From Streptomyces antarcticus (GTDB lineage Bacteria; Actinomycetota; Actinomycetes; Streptomycetales; Streptomycetaceae): a stretch of DNA of 54,042 bases. The stretch is taken from contig NZ_JAPNLM010000035.1 in NCBI RefSeq assembly GCF_026627255.1, forward strand, positions 1 through 54,042, given 5' to 3'. The notes under the pieces were generated by a model. That model saw only the letters and a program-made list of their open reading frames with translations. It did not search any database and had not been told where the DNA came from. This document shows positions 7,601-15,100 of this stretch, in pieces. Made by a program: the position numbers and the translations under genes. Position 1 is the stretch's first letter, and the number at the start of each line of letters is the position of its first letter.

Positions 7601-10600
7601 AGGTCGAAGGGGAGGTCCTGGTGGGCGTACGCGGCGAGGTCGGTCTCCCGCACCCGCAGCAGAAGCTCGTCGAACCCGGGGTCCCCGGAGGTGTCGCAGC
7701 GCAGGGCCAGGGTGTTGACGAAGAAGCCGACCAGGTCGTCCAGGGCCTCGTCGTCGCGCCCGGCGATCACCGTGCCCAGCGGCAGGTCGGTGCCGGCGCC
7801 GTGCCGCGTCAGGGTGGCCGCCAGGGCCGCCTGCACCACCATGAACAGGGTCGCGCCGTGGTCCAGGGCCAGGCGCTCCAGCCGGGCGTGCGTGGCGGCG
7901 TCCAGGTCCAGCGGGGTCGCGGCGCCCCGGTGCGAGGCCTCGGCGGGCCGGGTGCGGGCGGCGGTCAGCGACAGCACCGGGGGCGCGTCGGCCAGAGTCC
8001 GCTTCCAGAAGGAGATGTGTCCGGCGGCGGCCTCGCCGTCGAGGGCCGCCCGTTCCCACAGGGTGTAGTCGGTGTACTGCACGGGCAGCGGCCGCCAGTG
8101 GGGAGCACGGCCGTCCAGGCGGGCCTCGTAGGCGGTTGCCAGGTCGGCCAGCAGCGGCCCCGTGGACCAGCCGTCGGCGGCGATGTGGTGTACGAGCAGC
8201 ACCAGCACTCGGCCGCCGCCGCCCCCGGCCGGGGCAGCGGGGTCCGCGGGGTCCGAGGGGTCCGCTACGTCGATCAATGTGGCCCGGAAGGGCAGGTCTG
8301 CCGCGAGGTCGAAGACGTGCCCGGCCGCCGCGTCGACGGCCGCGTCGAGGCCCTCCGGCGCGACGGCGACCAGGTCCAGCACCGGTCGCGCCGCGTCCAG
8401 CACCCGCTGGTGCGGCTGCCCGTCCACCGCCGGGTACACCGTCCGCAGCACCTCGTGCCGCCCGGCTACGTCGGCGAGGGCCTCGGCCAGCGCGGCCGGG
8501 TCCAGCGGGTGGTCCAGGCGCAGCGCGAAGGGGATGGTGTAGGAACGGCTCGGGCCCTCCAGCTGGTCGACGAACCACAGCCGCCGCTGCGCGTACGACA
8601 ACGGCACCGGATCCGGCCGCTCCGACGGCGGGACCGGGACCAGCGCGGCCCGCCCGGAACCGGCGCCCTCCCGCGTCAGCCGTACGGCCAGCCCGGCCGG
8701 TGTCGGGGCGAGGAACAGGTCGCGGATGCGCGCCTCCAGGCCGAGCACGGCCCGGATCCGGTTCACCAGCCGCACGCCCATCATGGAGTGCCCGCCGACC
8801 GAGAAGAAGTTGTCGTCCGGTCCCACCCGGTCGATGCCGATGACCTCGGCGAACAGGGTGCGCAGGACGTCCTCGGCGGGGGAGCGCGGGGCGGCCGGCG
8901 CGGCCGCGGCCGCCTCGGCCGCCGCCTCGCGGGCGGCGGCGAGCCGGGCCCGGCGCTCCGCGATGCCGGCCTGTTCCGCCCCGCTGAGCAGGGGGTGCGC
9001 GGAGGGCGGCCCGTCGGGGTCGGCCGCGGCCCGCGCCAGGGCCCGTACGAACACGTCCAGCAGCAGCCGCGCGGTCTCCCGGTCGAACAGGTCCGCCGCG
9101 TACTGCCACCACACCTCCAGCCCGCCACCGGGCACGGCCACGCACGAGGCGCTCAGATCGAACTTGGCCGCCTCCAGGCCGGTTTCGGCGAAGCGGCCGG
9201 TGAGGCCGCCGCCTAGTGCGACGGCCCCGCCGCCTTCCTGTTCCTCGGCGGTCAGCATCACCTGGAAGAACGGGTTGACGGCGAGCGCGCGCTCCGGGGC
9301 CAGGTGCTCCACCAGCAGGTCGAACGGCAGCTCCTGGTGGGCGTAAGCGGCCAGGTCGGCGTCCCGGGCCCGGTCCACCAGCTCCGCGTACGGGGCGTCG
9401 CCGGAGACGTCCGTGCGCAGCACCAGCGTGTTCACGAAGAAGCCCACCAGGCCGTCCAGGGCCTCGTCCCCGCGCCCCGCGACCGGGGTGCCGATCGCGA
9501 TGTCCGTCCCGGCGCCGACGGCGGCCAGCGCCTGTGCCAGGGCCGGCTGGAGCACCATCAGCAGGCTGGCGCCGCGCTCCTCGCCGAGCGCGGCGAGCCG
9601 TCCGAACGCGTCCGCGTCCAGCGTGGCGGTCAGGCTCTCGCCCCGCCCGGTCGGCTCGGCGGGCCGCGGCCGGTCGGCCGGCAGGTCCAGTACGGTCGGC
9701 ATCCCCTCCAGGGCCGCCCGCCAGTGGTCGAGCGGGGCATCCGGCCGTTCCAGCAGCTCGTGCTGCCACAGGGTGTAGTCGGCGTACTGGACCGGCAGCG
9801 GCTCCCAGTCGGGTGCGCCGCCGGCCAGCCGGGCCGCGTACGCCTCGCCCAGGTCGCGCAGCAGCGGGCCCACCGACCAGCCGTCGGTGGCGATGTGGTG
9901 GGTCAGCAGCGCGAGGGTGGCGCTGCCGTCCCCGGTCGTGAACAGCCGGGCGCGGAGGGGGAGGTGAGCGGCGAGGTCGAAGGTGCCGGCGGTGAACTCG
10001 GCCACGAGGGAATCGAGTTGGGCGGGGAGGCACTCCCGGACCGGCAGCGGGACCGGGGGCGCGTCCAGGACGTGCTGGTACGGCTCCGCGTCCACCGCCG
10101 GGTACACGGTGCGCAGCACCTCGTGCCGGTCCACGACGTCGGCGAGGGCGGCGGCCAGCGCGGCCGCGTCCGGGACCGCGTCCAGCCGCAGCACGAGCGG
10201 CAGGTTGTAGGTGGTGGACGGGCCCTCCAGCCCGGCCAGGAACCACAGCCGGCGCTGCGCGAAGGACAACGGGACCCGGTCCTCGGCGGGCAGCACCGAC
10301 CCGTCGAAGACCGCGTCGGCGTCGGTCTCCCGCACGGGGGCGCGCAGCAGCTTGCGGTCGATCTTGCCGGAGGGGGTGCGGGGCAGCGCCGCGGCCAGCA
10401 GCGTCACCGTGGACGGGACGGCGGCGGCGGGCAGTTCGGCCCGTACCCGGTCCCGCAGCTCACCCGCTTCGACCCCGTCGTCGGCGACCACGAAGGCGGC
10501 CAGCCTCTTCGCCCCGTCCGGGGTCTCCAGCGGTACCACGGCCGCCTCGCGGACCCCGGGGTGCGCGGTGAGCACGGACTCCACCGAAGCGGGGTCCACC

Positions 10601-11775
10601 CGATGGCCGTTGATCTTGACCTCGTCGTCGGCGCGCCCCCGGAAGCCGAGCTGCCCGTCGGGCCGCACGAACACCATGTCGCCGGTGCGGTACGCGCGCT
10701 CCGGGCCCAGCGCCGAGAAGCGCCGCCCGGTCAGCTCGGGGCGGCCGAGGTAGCCGAGGGCCAGGCCCCCGCCCAGCAGCCAGAGTTCGCCGTCGACCAC
10801 GGCCGCTCGCACCCCCGGCAGCGGTTCGCCGATCGGCACCGGGCCGCCGGGGTGCCGCGACAGGTCGGCGACGGTCGCGACGACGGTGGCCTCGGTCGGC
10901 CCGTACGTGTTCAGCAGCCGCACCCGGTCGGGGTCCACGGCCCGGCACCACTGCGCCACCCGCTCCGGCAGCGCGGCCTCGCCGCCGATGACCACCGTGC
11001 GGACGGCGGCGGGAAGTTCGGCGACTCCGGCGGCGAGCGCGTGCGCCAGCTCGTGCCAGTAGGCGGTGGGCAGGTCCAGCACGGTCACCCCGTGCGCGGC
11101 GCAGCCCGCCAGCAGCCCGGGCACGTCGAGCATCTCCTCGTCGCGCAGGACCAGGGCGGCGCCGGCGCCGAGGGTCAGGAAGACCTCCTCGACGCTCGCG
11201 TCGAAGTGCAGCGGAGCGAACTGGAGCACCCGGTCCTCGGCGGTGATCCCGTAGCGCACGGTCGCGCCGGCCGTGAAGTGCGCGAGCGCGTCCTGCCCGA
11301 CGGCCACGCCGTTCGGGGTGCCGGTGGATCCGGACGTGTAGATGACGTACGCGGTGTCCCGCGGCACACCGGTCCCCGGGAGGACGAACTCGCCCGCCAC
11401 CGCCCGCACGTCCGGTCCGGCGCAGTCGGCCAGGATGGCCGCCGTACGGGAGGCCGGCGCGCCCGGGTCCAGCGGCAGGTAGGCGGCGCCCGTCCGCAGG
11501 GCGGCCAGCAGCCCCACGACCGCGTCGATCCCGCGCGGCCGGTGCACGGCCACCAGCCGCCCGGGGCCGGCCCCCTCGGCCGCCAGCTCCTCGGCACGGA
11601 ACGCGACGGCGAGGGCCAGCTGCCCGTACGTCATCCGCCGCTCGCCGTGCACCAGCGCGGTCCGCTCGGGACCGCCGGTGACCTGGGCGTCGATCCGGTC
11701 GAGCACACGGGGCGCCGGGGTGATCGCCGGGCCGCCGTCCAGGACGGCGGAGGCGGTGGGGGCGGTCGAGGGCAT
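4657..11775 (-). CDS. NRPS-3: A-C-T-C-A-T-TE, terminal synthetase
   Basis: A 2372-residue synthetase. Approximate domains on the DNA: A1 11720-10330, C1 10290-8960, T1 8880-8680, C2 8610-7260, A2 7210-5700, T2 5680-5460, thioesterase 5440-4670. A1 runs straight into C1 with no carrier domain between. Its pocket, read by alignment to GrsA, is about D-A-E-D-V-G-T-V-V; the two acidic residues suggest a basic substrate (inference). A2 reads about D-A-Y-Y-W-G-S-F-A, which I do not recognise. Both C domains keep HHxxxDG (HHIATDG, HHIAADG). The carrier serines lie in GGHSM and GGHSL, and the TE has GWSFGG. The TE marks this as the last, product-releasing protein. The start at 11775 has GGAGG 7 bases ahead; an in-frame start at 11826 lacks this. 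T1's module has no A domain and must be loaded in trans. Confidence 0.93.
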   Translation of the reverse strand: MPSTAPTASAVLDGGPAITPAPRVLDRIDAQVTGGPERTALVHGERRMTYGQLALAVAFRAEELAAEGAGPGRLVAVHRPRGIDAVVGLLAALRTGAAYLPLDPGAPASRTAAILADCAGPDVRAVAGEFVLPGTGVPRDTAYVIYTSGSTGTPNGVAVGQDALAHFTAGATVRYGITAEDRVLQFAPLHFDASVEEVFLTLGAGAALVLRDEEMLDVPGLLAGCAAHGVTVLDLPTAYWHELAHALAAGVAELPAAVRTVVIGGEAALPERVAQWCRAVDPDRVRLLNTYGPTEATVVATVADLSRHPGGPVPIGEPLPGVRAAVVDGELWLLGGGLALGYLGRPELTGRRFSALGPERAYRTGDMVFVRPDGQLGFRGRADDEVKINGHRVDPASVESVLTAHPGVREAAVVPLETPDGAKRLAAFVVADDGVEAGELRDRVRAELPAAAVPSTVTLLAAALPRTPSGKIDRKLLRAPVRETDADAVFDGSVLPAEDRVPLSFAQRRLWFLAGLEGPSTTYNLPLVLRLDAVPDAAALAAALADVVDRHEVLRTVYPAVDAEPYQHVLDAPPVPLPVRECLPAQLDSLVAEFTAGTFDLAAHLPLRARLFTTGDGSATLALLTHHIATDGWSVGPLLRDLGEAYAARLAGGAPDWEPLPVQYADYTLWQHELLERPDAPLDHWRAALEGMPTVLDLPADRPRPAEPTGRGESLTATLDADAFGRLAALGEERGASLLMVLQPALAQALAAVGAGTDIAIGTPVAGRGDEALDGLVGFFVNTLVLRTDVSGDAPYAELVDRARDADLAAYAHQELPFDLLVEHLAPERALAVNPFFQVMLTAEEQEGGGAVALGGGLTGRFAETGLEAAKFDLSASCVAVPGGGLEVWWQYAADLFDRETARLLLDVFVRALARAAADPDGPPSAHPLLSGAEQAGIAERRARLAAAREAAAEAAAAAPAAPRSPAEDVLRTLFAEVIGIDRVGPDDNFFSVGGHSMMGVRLVNRIRAVLGLEARIRDLFLAPTPAGLAVRLTREGAGSGRAALVPVPPSERPDPVPLSYAQRRLWFVDQLEGPSRSYTIPFALRLDHPLDPAALAEALADVAGRHEVLRTVYPAVDGQPHQRVLDAARPVLDLVAVAPEGLDAAVDAAAGHVFDLAADLPFRATLIDVADPSDPADPAAPAGGGGGRVLVLLVHHIAADGWSTGPLLADLATAYEARLDGRAPHWRPLPVQYTDYTLWERAALDGEAAAGHISFWKRTLADAPPVLSLTAARTRPAEASHRGAATPLDLDAATHARLERLALDHGATLFMVVQAALAATLTRHGAGTDLPLGTVIAGRDDEALDDLVGFFVNTLALRCDTSGDPGFDELLLRVRETDLAAYAHQDLPFDLVVEQLNPVRSTAHHPLVQAVVQVHPAEPQTPPGTALAGTPLGSASGFTKFDLTVSLRESRTADGAPAGLAGVLEYATDLYDAATAAQLAAHLERTLRAVAEDPGQRIGGIRLLSAEEEFRLVSEYNDTATPRAGCGLVHERFAAQARRTPDRIAVSYEEETLTYAALDARANALAHRLLAAGVGRDAAVGVLMDRTPRLLVSVLAVLKCGAAYVPLDPRLPDTRVRMIMEDVAAEVLLTQRAHLGKEAVRREEAAGVRVLAVDAPETGGARPDVSDPGVAVGEDALTYVMFTSGSTGRPKGVGVTHRNVVELVTDRCWSRANHRRMLVHSAIGFDASTYELWVPLLSGGQLVIAPGDGTDVAELDHTIRTYDVSAAYFTMGLFHIMADEGLDTLKLLDEVWTGGDVASPSALQRVLDHCPDTVLVHSYGPTETTFASHQQRIPVGQRTLPGVYLGAALDNTRIHVLDARLRPVPIGVAGEMYIAGTQVARGYLGRPGLTAERFVADPFGADGGRMYRTGDLVHWTPEGELRFIGRADGQIKLRGFRIEPGEIEETLARHPGVGQVAVVVFEDGPGGKRLVAYAVPRAGHGLTGEELLRWAAGELPEHMVPSAAVLLDTIPLTVNGKPDRKALPAPAVAVRPSGRPPRTPREEVLCGLFAEVLGVEGVGIDDNFFGLGGHSLLGVRLVSRMRTVLGLERGVRDLFRTPTVAGLLGDEPTGFDPMGVLLPLSTRGSRPPLFCVHPGTGVGWPYAGLAQHLGPDQPLYAIQARALSELGHSPGSVEEMVADYLPLIREVQPHGPYRFLGWSFGGTVAHALAVRLAELGERTDLLAMMDVHLLPTEPVRRRMTPAQKRDMLVGDAADGPADSPFDVDALIGLVRLKDPVLGAFSDAEIRSVIGASINHAEIMNLYSPRPVATDMLFLAALEDGETENTLTQHWIPYVEGRVENHLIGVPHTRMGEPEPLSRIGRILSDKLRSLS

Positions 11776-11826
11776 CGCGGGGCCTCCAGGCGAGGGGTGG
11801 GGTGCGGAGGGGACTCCGTGACCCAC

Positions 11827-11832
11827 ACGCTA
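11827..11832 (-). promoter_or_regulatory. Possible -10 box ahead of NRPS-3
   Basis: TAGCGT on the minus strand, about 50 bases before the NRPS-3 start codon, fits the Streptomyces -10 pattern TAGxxT. A CTGCCG hexamer lies upstream, but at 21 bp rather than 17-18. Together with the hairpin at 11989-12030 it suggests a separate transcript for NRPS-3 and mbtH. Apart from this site and the hairpin, I see nothing else in the 337-base gap 11776-12112. Confidence 0.25.
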
Positions 11833-11988
11833 GGCACCCGGTCCGGCACCGGTCGGCAGTCCCCGCGGCAGCTTCCGCCCCGCCCGGCTGCCGCCGTCGG
11901 CTGCCGCCGACCTCCGCCGCCGCAGGGGAGCCCGGCCCGGAGGGGGCCGGGGTACGGAGCCTGCGCCTGCTCCGGTGGGCCGACGCGG

Positions 11989-12030
11989 GAAGGCCGTCCG
12001 CCCCGCGGCGACGCGGGGCGGACGGCCTTC
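11989..12030 (-). terminator. Strong hairpin between NRPS-2 and NRPS-3
   Basis: A perfect 18-bp inverted repeat (GAAGGCCGTCCGCCCCGC and its complement) with a GGCGAC loop, 83 bases after the NRPS-2 stop. It closely resembles the post-mbtH hairpin in length and sequence. It may end the NRPS-2 transcript, or reduce read-through into NRPS-3. Confidence 0.7.
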
Positions 12031-12112
12031 GGCCCGAGGGGGGAACGGGCAGGACCCGGAGAACCCGGAGAACCCGGCAGGACCCGGCCGGATCCTGGCG
12101 GGGGCGCGCGCC

Positions 12113-15100
12113 CTACGGCTGGCGGACCCGGGAGCCCGCGCGCGTCCGGCGGCGCAGCGCCGGGGGAGGCGTCGGCGGCGTCGGGGCCGCCGACGCCAGG
12201 AGCGCCGCCAGCCGGGCCGGGGTCGGGTGGCGGAACACCTCGCGCAGGGTGAGCTCGCGGCCCAGCTCCGCCTTGACCCGGTTCACCAGCCGTACCGCCA
12301 GCAGCGAATGCCCGCCGGACTTGAAGAAGTTGTCGTCCGGGCCGAGCCGGCCCCGCTCCAGCACCTCCGCGAACAGCCGCAGCACGGCCGCCGTCAGCAC
12401 GTCGTCCCCGCGGGAGCCGGAGACGGACGCCCCGGGCAGGACGGCGGCGGGCTCCGGGGCGGACGGCGCCCCCGACAGCAGGCGCACCGATGACGGGACC
12501 GCGTACTCCGGCAGCCGCTCGGCCGCCCACTCCTGCAGGGCCGCCACCCCGGCCTCCCCGGCCACCGTCGGCCGGTTCAGCACCTCGGCGACCAGCCGGC
12601 CGTCCACCACCCGGGCCCGGGCCCTGCCCACCGCCGGGTGCTCGGCCAGCACCGCCGCGACGTGGTCCAGGTCGATCCGGTAGCCGCCGACCAGGGGGCG
12701 TTCGCCGCGCCGGTCGGCGGGCGCCGGCAGGTTCCCGATCCGCTGCCCCGGGTCCGCGGCGAACAGCTCCAGTGCCGCCACGAGGAGCCCGGCCAGCCGC
12801 TGCGCGCCCGCCTCCCCGTACAGATCGGTGGCGTACTCCAGCACCCCGGACAGGCCGCCGCCGTCCGCGCGTTCCGTCAGGGCGAACGTCAGGTCCGCCT
12901 TGGCCGTGTCCGACCCGTACGGGAGTTCCGTACCCGCCAGCGGACCCCCGGGGGCATCCGCCGCGGCCGCCGGGTTGACCTGGAGCATCACCTGCACCAG
13001 CGGGTGGTGGGCCGCGGACCGGTGCGGGTTGACGTGCTCCACCAGCCGGTCGAACGGCAGGTCCTGGTGGGCGTACGCCGCCAGGTCCGCTTCCCGGACC
13101 CGGCCCACCAGCTCCTCGAACGTCGGGTCCCCGCCCGTGTCGGTGCGCAGGACGAGGGTGTTCACGAAGAAGCCCACCAGCCCCGACAGGGCGTCGTCGC
13201 CGCGCCCGGCCACCGTGGTGCCGAGGGCGAGGTCCGGGCCCGCGCCGAGCCGCGTCAGGGCCGTGGCCAGCGCCGCCTGCACCACCATGAACAGGGTGGC
13301 CCCCTGCGCGTGCGCGATCCGGACCAGGCGCCGGTGCGCGTCCGGGGACACGGCGAACCCGGTGAGCGCGCCGCGCCCCGAGGGCTCGGCCGGCCGGTGC
13401 CGGTCCGCCGGCAGGTCGATCAGCGGCGGCAGGTCCTCCAGCGTCCGCTGCCAGAAGTCCAGTTCCGGCCCGGCCGCGGCGAGCAGCCCGCGCTGCCACA
13501 GCGTGTAGTCGGCGTACTGCACGGGCAGCGGCTGCCAGCCGGGCGCGCGCCCGGCCCGCCGGGCCTCGTACGCCTCGGACAGGTCGGCGAGCAGGGTGCC
13601 CGTGGACCAGCCGTCGGCCGCGATGTGGTGCAGCAGCAGGACCAGCGTCTGCGGGCCCCCGCCGTCCGGCAGGAACAGCCAGGCCCGCAGCGGCAGGTCC
13701 CGCGTCAGGTCGAACACGTGCCGGGCGGCCTCGTCCACTGCCGCCGCCACGTCGTCCGGTCGCGCCAGCTCCAGCTGCGGCCGGGCCCGCTCCAGCACCC
13801 GCTGGTACGGCTCGCCGCCCTCGGTCCCGTACACCGTGCGCAGCACCTCGTGCCGCTCGGCGACATCGGCCAGCGCCTCGGTGAGGGCCGCCGGGTCCAG
13901 CGGCCGGTCCAGCCGCCGCACCAGCGCGATGTTGTAGGCGGGGGAGGGCCCCTCCAACTGGTCGACGAACCACAGCCGGCGCTGCGCGTACGACACCGGC
14001 AGCCGCTCGGGCCGCCGCCGTACGGCCTCCAGCGCGGGCCGCCCGGATGCCGCGGAGGCAGCGCCCAGCCGCCGGTGCAGGGCCGTCGCCGTCGGGGCCA
14101 GGAACAGGTCCCGGATGCCGGCCTCCATGCCCAGCACGCTCCGGATCCGGTTGACGAGCTTGCTGGCCAGCAGCGAGTGCCCGCCGGACTTGAAGAAGTT
14201 GGCGTCGGCGGCGATCCGCTCCCGGCCCAGCGCCTGCGCGAACAGCCCGCACAGGATCTCCTCCCGCGGCGACAGTGCCGCCGCGGCCGCCCCCGGCGGC
14301 GTCTGTGCCGCCGCCGCGGCGGCTGCCGCGGCCGCGAGCTGCTCGCGGCGCTCCCGGCGCCGGGCGAGGTCCTGCTCCTCCGGCCCGGTCACCAGCGCCA
14401 ACTCGCCCAGCCGGGTCTCGGCCGAGGCAGCGAAGGCGCGCAGCGCCCGTACGTACACCTCCAGCAGCAGCCGCGCCGTCTCCCCGTCGAACAGGTCCTC
14501 GGCGTACTGCACGTGCACGTCCAGCCCGTCCGGGCCGCCGTCCGCGTCCCGCCGCTGCGCGCAGTGGAAGCTGAGGTCGAACTTCGCGGCGCCCAGGTCC
14601 GTGCTGGTGGCCCGCCCGGGGATGCCGCCGAGGCGCATCCGGTCGTCGGCCGTCTCCTGCACGGTCAGCATCACCTGGAAGAACGGGTGCTCGCCCAGTG
14701 CCCGCCCCGGTTCGGCGAGCTTCTCCACCAGGACGTCGAAGGGCAGGTCCTGGTGGTCGAAGGCCGCCAGGTCGGCGTCCCGCACCCGTTCGACGAGCGC
14801 CCCGACCGCCGGGTCGCCGGACAGGTCGGTGCGCAGCACGAGGGAGTTGACGAAGCAGCCCACGAGGTCGTGCAGGTCCTGGTCGGGCCGGCCCGCCACC
14901 GGGGTGCCGATGGCCAGGTCCTGACCGCCGCCGGTGGCCGACAGGGCCGCGGACAGGGCCGCCCGGGCCACCATGAACAGGCTGGCGCGCCGTCCGCGGG
15001 CCAGAGCGAGCAGCGCCCGGTGCGCGCCCGCGTCGAGGTCCGCCGACACCGTCACCGCGCGCCCCGAGGGCTCGGCCGGACGCGGCCGGTCCGCGGGCAG

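Noticed and set aside
3..9216. Very long plus-strand reading frames opposite the NRPS genes (for example 4732-9216)
   Set aside because: These are frame shadows caused by high GC; their translations are Arg/Pro/Gly/Gln-rich with no family motifs, and the minus strand carries clear NRPS domains.
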